From a virus, in IMG/VR virus record IMGVR_UViG_3300028844_003003, positions 1 to 20,513 of that record: a DNA stretch of 20,513 nucleotides. One strand, written 5' to 3'. Position 1 is the first letter of the stretch. Every line of letters starts with the position of its first letter. Below are positions 7,244 to 13,759 of this stretch, piece by piece. Under the pieces are notes generated by a model. The model did no database searches. It saw only the letters and a list, made by a program, of their open reading frames with translations, and had not been told where the DNA came from. The position numbers and the translations under genes were made by a program.

Positions 7244-7713
7244 CTAGTTCCATTAGTAGGTTGCTCTGCAGTATGCCATAGGGAACCATCAAAAGTAATC
7301 ATTCTTCCTTGTTTAGGAGTAATTCTTTTCCATTCTTTTTTATTTTTAAAAATAACAGTATCCCCATCAGAATCTTTTACATAATAAATATATACTTGAT
7401 GTGGTTTTTCGACATCTATGTGTGGAGGATCTTGTTTATTTTTAAGTAGCTTTGGATTTAATGGTAATTGCACAAACATTCTAGCACAATCTACATTACC
7501 TTTTATAATATCTTTAAAAATATTTAATACTTCTGCTTGTTTTGTTTGGATCTTATCGTCCAATATAAAATTATGATTAAAAGCAGGACAATAATCTTTA
7601 CTACTTTTATCAGTAATATTATTCATATACCATAGTGGCATCGCAGATGAGAGTAATATATTTTTTAACCACTCTTGTTTTTCTTTCGAAAGAGCTCGCT
7701 CTATAACTTTCAT
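7216..7713 (-). CDS. small 2OG-Fe(II) oxygenase
   Basis: This 165-residue dioxygenase has a full active-site set: H98-x-D100 in P-P-H-I-D-V-E, H147 in S-L-W-H-T-A-E, and R157 in G-T-R-C-I-I-N-F-N. The strands V-Y-I-Y-Y-V-K-D (107-114), D-G-D-T-V-I-F (116-122) and G-R-M-I-T-F-D-G (136-143) match short phage oxygenases. It is the ninth and last oxygenase of the island and the only one after the tail-associated protein. Its sequence layout is nearest to the 166-aa protein at 11437-11937. Its end overlaps the next gene by 28 nt. The substrate is unknown. Confidence 0.8.
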   Translation of the reverse strand: MKVIERALSKEKQEWLKNILLSSAMPLWYMNNITDKSSKDYCPAFNHNFILDDKIQTKQAEVLNIFKDIIKGNVDCARMFVQLPLNPKLLKNKQDPPHIDVEKPHQVYIYYVKDSDGDTVIFKNKKEWKRITPKQGRMITFDGSLWHTAEQPTNGTRCIINFNVT

Positions 7714-7735
7714 AAAAAGTTTAAAATTTATTTAA

Positions 7736-8224
7736 TTATTCTGCAGTCCAAGTCAGAGTTTCAGGATCCCAAATAAAAAGATTAGTAGGAGTTGAGTTAT
7801 CCATACCTTTCCATCTTAAATTATCTTCGTCCCACATAATTCCGTATGGAAGTTCAACACCACTTACTGTGTAAGTTTCAACAGTTGGGAATGGAACTGG
7901 TGCATCCCACGTATCGTCGTCTTGTAAAGTCCATGATGCATAAGGTTGCGCTGGAATAAATTTATCCCCTTCATAGTCATAAATGTCTGAAGTCGCAGCA
8001 AACTTTCCTCTTAAACCATCTTTAAAAGTTTGTCTCCAAGTACCACCTTTGAACCAATTAGTTACCCATGTTTCTCCATCGGCATGTCTAGGGTTATCAA
8101 CTAAAGGTCCATCTGCAGTTGGTATATCATTTCCAACAACAACAGTGTTTTGAACTTCCCAATGTTGACCACCTTGATCAAAAGGTCTGTTTCTTAATTC
8201 AATTCGTGCAAAATATTGTGCCAT
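7736..8224 (-). CDS. tail-fibre-associated virion protein family, 162 aa
   Basis: The protein reads MAQYFARIELRN at the start and contains W-R-Q-T-F-K-D-G-L-R-G-K-F-A (about 62-75), Y-D-Y-E-G-D-K-F-I-P-A-Q-P-Y-A-S-W-T-L (82-100), W-D-A-P-V-P-F-P (106-113) and a C-terminal W-D-P-E-T-L-T-W. This layout (…R.nyA..G..Yd...d.FippkPy.SWtLde…W.apvpyP) belongs to a family common in marine T4-like and T7-like phages, where it lies among tail-fibre genes. It has a clear AGGAGA site, less AT-rich DNA than the oxygenases around it, and its own promoter candidate. It is a virion-type protein embedded inside the enzyme island. The exact role is unknown; capsid/tail surface or fibre maturation are possible. 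Confidence 0.68.
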   Translation of the reverse strand: MAQYFARIELRNRPFDQGGQHWEVQNTVVVGNDIPTADGPLVDNPRHADGETWVTNWFKGGTWRQTFKDGLRGKFAATSDIYDYEGDKFIPAQPYASWTLQDDDTWDAPVPFPTVETYTVSGVELPYGIMWDEDNLRWKGMDNSTPTNLFIWDPETLTWTAE

Positions 8225-8234
8225 AATTTCTCCT

Positions 8235-8264
8235 ATTATATAACGGCTTGTTCCATCATGTCAA
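8235..8264 (-). promoter_or_regulatory. candidate sigma70 promoter with full consensus hexamers
   Basis: On the minus strand TTGACA (8264-8259), an 18-nt spacer and TATAAT (8240-8235) match the sigma70 consensus at all twelve positions. The elements overlap the last codons of the DUF6445-like gene and lie just before the ATG (8224) of the tail-associated protein. The expected start near 8228 would put the AGGAG ribosome site (8234-8230) upstream of the transcript, leaving a leader of only a few bases. So either the RNA is nearly leaderless, or the ribosome site serves read-through mRNA. No experimental evidence is available here. Confidence 0.5.
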
Positions 8265-8931
8265 GCCTAGTTCGAGGGGTTGATTTTACTTTAAGTTTAT
8301 TAATAAAGAATACCATGGTCAACCTGTCCTCACCAGGTTTAGTCCATAGATTATCTGCGGCATGCCACTGGCTTCCGTCAAATGCTGCTAATGTATTATA
8401 TATATTTTTAAAAGTATGTGTTTTTACAAACTGTTTTCTTAAATAGTTATACTTTTGAGTATATATCTTTTCGTTGTATTTACCACGCAAATAAAGATCT
8501 TCTTTAATTTTAATACAGGTTTTATTTCTTACAGGTTCTTTTTTTAAAGTATAAAGACTTGTACCTGACTCAGGGAAACTGTTTTTATTTAAATAAATAA
8601 TACCACCTAAAGCTCCAGCGTCTCTATGTATCCAACCTTTATTTCTTATGTCATCTTTCGATTTAGAAAAAGCTTTTGATTTGTGGAAAAAAATATAAGT
8701 ATTAGAAAATTCTAAACCTCTCATGTCCTCATAATATAAAGATAGTATCGACAAAATAGTTCTATTAAATAGTTCTTTATCTATATTGTAAAGATTATCT
8801 GTTCTTACTCCTGGCCATGAACCATCTGTTTTGTTTATATTAGTTTTGTAATCTAGTTTTTTCGAATACTTTACTAATTCGTCGGGATCATTAAAAAAGT
8901 TGTTTACACTAGTTATTGGGAAAAAATTCAT
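8236..8931 (-). CDS. DUF6445-like 2OG oxygenase-fold protein
   Basis: The 231-residue protein has N-terminal F-F-N-D-P-D-E-L-V-K-Y (12-22) and P-G-V-R-T-D (40-45), typical of DUF6445-like proteins. W100-I-H102-R-D104-A-G is followed by G-G-I-I-Y-L-N (109-115) and G-T-S-L-Y (123-127). The distal site is F-D-G-S-Q-W-H190-A-A, with R203 in E-D-R-L-T-M-V-F-F. The set H102/D104/H190/R203 fits an Fe(II)/2OG oxygenase. An AGGAC ribosome site lies 5-6 nt before the ATG even though the start is inside the upstream gene. In bacteria, as I recall, DUF6445 genes often neighbour tryptophan-halogenase homologues, so this pairing may be functional. A perfect promoter consensus overlaps its 3' end. Confidence 0.75.
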   Translation of the reverse strand: MNFFPITSVNNFFNDPDELVKYSKKLDYKTNINKTDGSWPGVRTDNLYNIDKELFNRTILSILSLYYEDMRGLEFSNTYIFFHKSKAFSKSKDDIRNKGWIHRDAGALGGIIYLNKNSFPESGTSLYTLKKEPVRNKTCIKIKEDLYLRGKYNEKIYTQKYNYLRKQFVKTHTFKNIYNTLAAFDGSQWHAADNLWTKPGEDRLTMVFFINKLKVKSTPRTRLDMMEQAVI

Positions 8932-9541
8932 CTTTGTCCTTTTTAAACTCTGAGGGTAAACCTACCATAGGTCTTGTATCAAATTTTTTTGTTGATGTAA
9001 TTTCATTATAATGCAGAAATACTTGACTTGAATTATCCCCCGTAAACTCTTCCCTGTAATGTTCCATCTTATCTCCTTTATACATTAACAGATCCCCCGC
9101 CTTTAAATTTATTTTTATACCTGCCTGCGCTACTCTACCTGAAGCATCAAGGTATATTGGCCATTCGTCACCACCTAAATGTAAAGTTGCTGATATAGTA
9201 CATTCTTCTCTGTCGGTGTGTCTCGCTAAAACATCTCCGTTTTTATAACGCCTAGCATATGAATATTGTTCAACTAAATCAAAACCAGATTTTTCTTCAA
9301 TCTTATCTTTCAACAGAACTAGTAAAGTTTCATAAGCAGGATCTCCATAAACTGAATACGTATTAGGTATTTGTCCGTCATTCATACAACCCCAACTATC
9401 GTCATACGGAGATAAAAATCTAGTTTTTTGTAAATAATCAAAAGCCTGTTTTCTTATTTCCATGTAATTATAAAGAAAATTACACAGCTCTTTATCAATT
9501 GCTTTTTTAATAACTAAAAAATTATTTTTTTTAAAACTCAT
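8909..9541 (-). CDS. 2OG-Fe(II) oxygenase-like protein
   Basis: The 210-residue protein has Y-S-Y-A-R-R-Y-K-N-G-D-V-L-A-R-H-T-D-R-E (93-112), giving H108-x-D110, then S-A-T-L-H-L-G (117-123), W-P-I-Y-L (127-131), L-K-A-G-D-L-L-M-Y-K-G (146-156) and M-E-H-Y-R-E-E (159-165) with H161. The final strand S-S-Q-V-F-L-H-Y-N holds Q173 and H177 where other members have an Arg or Lys 2OG contact, so R163 or another basic residue may take that role. This is a distinct oxygenase subgroup that I have seen in marine microbes, but I cannot name the family. It overlaps the next gene by 23 nt. Confidence 0.72.
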   Translation of the reverse strand: MSFKKNNFLVIKKAIDKELCNFLYNYMEIRKQAFDYLQKTRFLSPYDDSWGCMNDGQIPNTYSVYGDPAYETLLVLLKDKIEEKSGFDLVEQYSYARRYKNGDVLARHTDREECTISATLHLGGDEWPIYLDASGRVAQAGIKINLKAGDLLMYKGDKMEHYREEFTGDNSSQVFLHYNEITSTKKFDTRPMVGLPSEFKKDKDEFFPNN

Positions 9542-9543
9542 TT

Positions 9544-10059
9544 TTAATCTTCATTAATTTTTTTAAAATCTTTAGTAAACCAAGTGGCTAATATACCTCT
9601 TTGTCCTTTTATTATTTCTGTAACACCATGTAAATTATCACTTTTAAAAATTAATGTAAAGCCCTTTTTAGGTGTGTAACTTTTTTTGCCTACAAAAGTA
9701 TTACCTCCCTCAAAGTCATTATTTAAATATGTAACAGCGCTAACATATCTATGCTTTAAATAATCTAATCTATTATCGATATGCGCTTCCATACTTTTGC
9801 CTTTGTTCCAAAGAACTAAATCTGCAAAAGCAGGGTAGACTATTTGTTTATATTTTAAAGAAACCATTATACTTAATTTTAAAGTATAGTTTTGTATTAA
9901 TTTATTTATCTCTCTGTCTTTTATATCATCTAAAATTATATTATTATTTTCAAACCAAGGTCTTATGTTACCTTTTAAAAAAGTACCACTAGTATTATTT
10001 TTTAAATAATTATAAATTAAATCACAATCTTTATCTGGTATTAATCTAATTAAACTCAT
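9544..10059 (-). CDS. 2OG-Fe(II) oxygenase, P4H-like
   Basis: This is a 171-residue prolyl-4-hydroxylase-like protein. H93-x-D95 lies in E-A-H-I-D-N-R, H144 in S-D-N-L-H-G-V, and R154 in K-G-Q-R-G-I-L-A-T-W, so the metal and 2OG site is complete. The middle block Y-L-N-N-D-F-E-G-G-N-T-F (111-122) and P-K-K-G-F-T-L-I-F (130-138) are standard for the family. The ATG lies inside the end of the halogenase gene (14-nt overlap), making translational coupling between halogenase and this oxygenase likely. Three nucleotides separate its stop from the next gene. It is more like the 187-aa protein at 13196-13759 than the others, but with Asp instead of Glu. The substrate is unknown. Confidence 0.82.
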   Translation of the reverse strand: MSLIRLIPDKDCDLIYNYLKNNTSGTFLKGNIRPWFENNNIILDDIKDREINKLIQNYTLKLSIMVSLKYKQIVYPAFADLVLWNKGKSMEAHIDNRLDYLKHRYVSAVTYLNNDFEGGNTFVGKKSYTPKKGFTLIFKSDNLHGVTEIIKGQRGILATWFTKDFKKINED

Positions 10060-11434
10060 GTCTTACTCTTGTGAGCCATTCTTTGTGGGTTATAAAATTT
10101 TTAGTATTTTTATATTTAATAAGACTTCGTTGTTTCAATTGAGCTGCAAGCATATTATATTGTTTCTTTATATTTTTTACATTAATTAATCCTAAGCCAT
10201 GCATGACAACAATATAGTGAGGATCCCTAAATAATAAGTATTGAGTATCATTAAAATCTTCTCTTATAGGTAATCTTGTTTTAAATAAGTCTAGCCTATC
10301 TTTTAAAGAATCAGGAAATTTTTGTTCTCTCCAAAATTTTTCTTTTCTATTAGTAATGTAATGCATAGAAATAAAATCTCTTATATTTAACATTATTTTT
10401 TCTATAGTTTCGTTATATCTATCTATTGTCTTTTGGTTATAGTTTGAAAGATAATGACTTAATAAATACGCAGATTGTATACTTGTACCTATAGAACTTG
10501 CTTCAAGAGGTTCTACAAAATTAGCACTTAGACCTACAGCAAAACAATTTTTTATCCACGATTTATCGAGATAGCCAGGTGTAAATTTAATTTGTTTTCT
10601 AACTTGTATTTTATGTTTAAGTTTTTTTTCAACTTCTTCTTGAGCTTGAGTTTCATTTATTATGTTGGAATCATATATGTATCCATTACCATGCCTGCCC
10701 CAAACAGGGATATTAAACATCCAACCAGATGACATAGCTGTAGCAGTCGTATAAGGATTATAGTTATTTAAATCTTTTGTAGGAAAAACAATTGCTGAAT
10801 TAACTTTTAAATATTTACTAAAATCTATCCATTTGTTTTTAAAGTTATTAATTAAAACTCTTCTAAATCCTGTGCAATCTATGTAAAAATTACTTTTATA
10901 TTTTTTGTTTCCCTTAATAAAATCAATTCCGTCTTTATTAAGTTTTACTTGTTTAATAGTATCTTCTTCAATCGTAACACCTCTTTCCATACATTTCTTT
11001 TGAAGGTATTCATTTAATTTAAAAGTATCAAAATGGAATTGGTTTACTGGTGTTTTATCTTCTGGATTTATTTTTTTTGATAAGTAATCTTTGCCAAATA
11101 CACCATTGTTTACAACATAATCAAAATAGCCTAAATGCTCTTGTCCAAATTTTTTATCAAAATGCACTGTATGTAAATAATCTTTTTTACCCCAACCTTT
11201 AAAATAAATTCCAGATTTTAAAGTACAATTACATTCTCTTATAACTTCATTATAGTCTAAACCACACCAACCCATAAAATCTATCCAATGCTCTGTACTT
11301 CCTTCACCAACACCGATGATGTCTATATCTTTTGACTTTATAATTTTTATATTAATATTTTCCTGATACTTTGATTCTAAAATTAAAGCTGTAACTAAAC
11401 CTGCAGTTCCTGCGCCTACTATAGTTATTTTCAT
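10046..11434 (-). CDS. flavin-dependent tryptophan halogenase-like protein
   Basis: The 462-residue protein carries the FAD-binding start MKITIVGAGTAGLVTA (GxGxxG at 7-12) and a second G-V-G-E-G-S motif (41-46), then the family lysine context T-L-K-S-G-I-Y-F with K73 as the candidate catalytic lysine. The halogenase signature W-x-W-x-I-P appears as W238-M-F-N-I-P243, with Phe in place of the second Trp. The F-V-E-P-L-E-A-S-S motif (306-314) matches the conserved EPLE segment. Known members use FADH2, O2 and chloride or bromide to halogenate tryptophan or other indoles. No flavin reductase is in the window; the host's would be needed. At 462 residues it is shorter than PrnA/RebH (about 530). 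It overlaps the next oxygenase by 14 nt. The natural substrate is unknown. Confidence 0.85.
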   Translation of the reverse strand: MKITIVGAGTAGLVTALILESKYQENINIKIIKSKDIDIIGVGEGSTEHWIDFMGWCGLDYNEVIRECNCTLKSGIYFKGWGKKDYLHTVHFDKKFGQEHLGYFDYVVNNGVFGKDYLSKKINPEDKTPVNQFHFDTFKLNEYLQKKCMERGVTIEEDTIKQVKLNKDGIDFIKGNKKYKSNFYIDCTGFRRVLINNFKNKWIDFSKYLKVNSAIVFPTKDLNNYNPYTTATAMSSGWMFNIPVWGRHGNGYIYDSNIINETQAQEEVEKKLKHKIQVRKQIKFTPGYLDKSWIKNCFAVGLSANFVEPLEASSIGTSIQSAYLLSHYLSNYNQKTIDRYNETIEKIMLNIRDFISMHYITNRKEKFWREQKFPDSLKDRLDLFKTRLPIREDFNDTQYLLFRDPHYIVVMHGLGLINVKNIKKQYNMLAAQLKQRSLIKYKNTKNFITHKEWLTRVRHEFN

Positions 11435-11436
11435 TT

Positions 11437-11937
11437 TTAACCCTTGTAATAATTAAAGTTTATAACAACTCTAAAAGGATCACCAGTTTTATGAGTTACT
11501 GCCTTGTGGTAAGTTGTAGAGTCAAAAGTAACCATTCTATTTTCTTTGGCTTTTACTTTTTTTTCATTGTTTATTTTAAAAATAGTTGCACCTCTATCAG
11601 TCAAATAAAATAGTGATGTTGTTGCGTGTTTTATTTTCCCTGTATCAATATGAAAAATATCATCAACCTTGTTGTTGTAAAACGTTAAATTAGCTTTTTC
11701 TCTAATAATAGCACTTACTTTTAATTTTTTTCTTATAGGATCTAACAGTTTAAACCATTCACTGTTGGGTGTGTTGTTGTCATAAAATAGATGTGTAAGT
11801 TGTCTATCCCCCTCGTTAGGTTTTGTTTTACCATTTTGAGCAAACCAAGCAACTTTTGTGCCTAGCATTACATCTTTTATTTCTTGATAAACTTCTTTGT
11901 GTAAAAAGTTATCTATTATTTCTATTTTATCTTTCAC
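11437..11937 (-). CDS. small 2OG-Fe(II) oxygenase
   Basis: This is a compact 166-residue dioxygenase with the complete motif set: H96-x-D98 in I-F-H-I-D-T-G, H144 in T-T-Y-H-K-A-V, and R156 in P-F-R-V-V-I-N-F-N. Strand blocks T-S-L-F-Y-L-T-D (107-114) and N-R-M-V-T-F-D-S (133-140) match the short oxygenases frequent in marine T4-like phages. The start is GTG (11937), 3 nt after the previous stop, with no strong ribosome site, so translation is probably coupled. It resembles the 165-aa oxygenase at 7216-7713 (…-R-M-I-T-F-D-G-…-H-T-A-E) more than the others. It immediately precedes the halogenase gene. Confidence 0.8.
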   Translation of the reverse strand: MKDKIEIIDNFLHKEVYQEIKDVMLGTKVAWFAQNGKTKPNEGDRQLTHLFYDNNTPNSEWFKLLDPIRKKLKVSAIIREKANLTFYNNKVDDIFHIDTGKIKHATTSLFYLTDRGATIFKINNEKKVKAKENRMVTFDSTTYHKAVTHKTGDPFRVVINFNYYKG

Positions 11938-11940
11938 TTT

Positions 11941-12531
11941 TTAATCTACTTGGTTAGGGTTAATTCTAAAATTATAAGCTAGTGAAATTCTTTCTTCTTT
12001 ATCTTTTTTCATTTCTACACAATGATGAAGAGAAGATCTAAATATAAGAAGATTACCTTGAACAGAATTAAAATAACAATTAGGACTTAGTAATCTTGTT
12101 TGAACATCATTTTCAATATTATATAATCCTCTATCTTGTTGAAAACCAATTCTTGGTGAAGATGTATTTGATTTAAGAACATATATTACAGATATATCTC
12201 TAGACGGGTGACAATGAAATTCTTGAAAATCATGTTGTTTATAAACATTAAACCAACCTTCTTTAAAAATAATTTTTTGTGTGCTATTTAATTTAGTTAA
12301 ATACTCATACACTTTTTCATAAATTATATTATTAATTAATTTAAATTTAGGATCGTCACATATGTTATGGGTATGACACGTTTGGTATAATTTTGAGATC
12401 CAATCATTCTCAATATTAGGAGTCTTCTTTTGTATTTTTTTACAAACAGGAACTATTTTTTTTGCTATTTCATTATGGTTGGGTAAAATCTCTTGTCCTA
12501 TTAATGTAGGAAACCATGACTCAATATTCAC
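11941..12531 (-). CDS. 2OG-FeII_Oxy_5-like (PF13759-type) oxygenase
   Basis: The 196-residue protein starts with W-F-P-T-L-I-G, typical of this family's N-terminus, which supports the GTG start at 12531. The first metal motif is H106-C-H108 within F-H-C-H-P-S-R-D-I-S-V-I-Y-V-L; the distal ligand is H169 or H170 in F-R-S-S-L-H-H. The 2OG-binding arginine is R181 in E-R-I-S-L-A-Y-N-F. It is broadly similar in layout to the preceding 222-aa protein but clearly diverged (different lengths and loops), so it is not a recent tandem duplicate. Three nucleotides separate it from the gene before and three from the gene after. The substrate is unknown. Confidence 0.75.
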   Translation of the reverse strand: MNIESWFPTLIGQEILPNHNEIAKKIVPVCKKIQKKTPNIENDWISKLYQTCHTHNICDDPKFKLINNIIYEKVYEYLTKLNSTQKIIFKEGWFNVYKQHDFQEFHCHPSRDISVIYVLKSNTSSPRIGFQQDRGLYNIENDVQTRLLSPNCYFNSVQGNLLIFRSSLHHCVEMKKDKEERISLAYNFRINPNQVD

Positions 12532-12534
12532 TGT

Positions 12535-13203
12535 TTACCTCAAAAGTTCAACATTAGGGATAGCTTGTATGTTCCAATGTATAAATCTAAATGGTTCATA
12601 GCCAAGATCCACACTAAATAAGTGAGGTAAATAAGAAGGGAAGAACATCATATGACCTGGTTCAACTTGATAATGCACTTCAGGACTTCCGTAAGTAATT
12701 TCACCTTGTTCTTTTAAAGGCAAGCCATTCATAAGATGACCTGATCTTGGATCTTGAAAAATAGGTTTAGAAGTAAGTTTACTTGCCTTTAAAAAATAAA
12801 AACCAGATATATGACCATTCCAATGTGTGTGTAAAGTATGATGACCACCCCCTGCTTTAGCAAATTCTTGAACCCAACTTTCAGTTAAAACTGTATTAAA
12901 TTTTGTTAAATCATAACCCATTTCATTCAATAAATTATGACCAGTTTGAGTAACATAGTTATGAAACTCATCAAAGTTTTTTTCTTTCATTAAAGTTGTA
13001 GAATGAAAAACAGCCCCCATATCTTTTTTGTTACCATACTTTTTATTCTTTTCATCTATATCTTTCATGATAAATTTTTTTGCTTGCTTAATATAAGGTT
13101 CGGAATATCTATTTAATTCATCTACAAATTCTGGAGCTTTAGCATGCCAAATTGGACTTGGAAATATTTCATACCTATCTAATGTTTTTGGAAATTTATT
13201 CAT
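12535..13203 (-). CDS. 2OG-FeII_Oxy_5-like (PF13759-type) oxygenase
   Basis: The 222-residue protein follows the layout of the putative 2OG-FeII_Oxy_5 family: N-terminal I-F-P-S-P-I-W, then E-S-W-V-Q (108-112), H-T-L-H-T-H-W-N-G-H-I-S-G-F-Y-F (122-137), F-Q-D-P-R (149-153), and P-G-H-M-M-F-F-P-S-Y-L-P-H (182-194). R206 in the F-R-F-I-H-W-N strand is a candidate 2OG contact. The near metal motif reads H125-T-H127 rather than H-x-D; I believe H-x-H is normal in this family but its metal chemistry is less certain. H194 is the distal ligand. The ATG overlaps the previous gene by 8 nt. It is a different subfamily from its two upstream neighbours. Confidence 0.75.
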   Translation of the reverse strand: MNKFPKTLDRYEIFPSPIWHAKAPEFVDELNRYSEPYIKQAKKFIMKDIDEKNKKYGNKKDMGAVFHSTTLMKEKNFDEFHNYVTQTGHNLLNEMGYDLTKFNTVLTESWVQEFAKAGGGHHTLHTHWNGHISGFYFLKASKLTSKPIFQDPRSGHLMNGLPLKEQGEITYGSPEVHYQVEPGHMMFFPSYLPHLFSVDLGYEPFRFIHWNIQAIPNVELLR

Positions 13204-13759
13204 AATTATACCACCCTGTTACTATATATTTTTCATGTTTATTTGTTATTTGACTTTTGTGAACGTGAGTAAAATCAACTGGCCATATTAAAGTCAATCC
13301 TTTTTTTGCAGGAACTATAATATCTTGATATTTAAAAATAGTTCCACCATCTTTTACATTATTTAAATAAGTCATAAAGACTAAAAGTCTATTTCTAAAA
13401 TCTACTCCCTTTCTTTCAAAATGAAAATTAGGAAAACCCTCACCTTTTTTATAGTGTTGAATATTATAACCAGGTGAAGCGACATTAAATCTTCCCACAT
13501 CTTTTAATTCTGGATACATTTCAATATATTTTTCTAAACAATTTTGTAACTCAGCTCTATAATTATTAAAAGGATTAAAAAAGTTATCATTACCTACACG
13601 AACGTCAGTAGAATTTTTCATATCATTTTTTTCTAAACTATATTTAGTTTTTGTAAACTCAGGTGTTTTATTGAAAGTTTCTATAATTTCATCACATATT
13701 TTAGGATTTATATACCACCCACCTATAAAACAGTTTTTTTCAAATAAATGTTTTTTCAT
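13196..13759 (-). CDS. 2OG-Fe(II) oxygenase with H-x-E metal motif
   Basis: This is a 187-residue P4H-like protein. The expected metal site is H113-x-E115 in N-F-H-F-E-R, with Glu replacing the more common Asp; H165 or H167 in F-T-H-V-H-K is the distal ligand. The 2OG-binding residue is probably K177 in the H-E-K-Y-I-V-T-G-W strand. The core Y-L-N-N-V-K-D-G-G-T-I-F (131-142) followed by P-A-K-K-G-L-T-L-I-W-P (150-160) matches phage P4H-like proteins. The start is an ATG inside TAATG with the previous gene, and its end overlaps the next gene by 8 nt. The overall fold assignment is secure; substrate and activity are unknown. Confidence 0.8.
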   Translation of the reverse strand: MKKHLFEKNCFIGGWYINPKICDEIIETFNKTPEFTKTKYSLEKNDMKNSTDVRVGNDNFFNPFNNYRAELQNCLEKYIEMYPELKDVGRFNVASPGYNIQHYKKGEGFPNFHFERKGVDFRNRLLVFMTYLNNVKDGGTIFKYQDIIVPAKKGLTLIWPVDFTHVHKSQITNKHEKYIVTGWYNYE

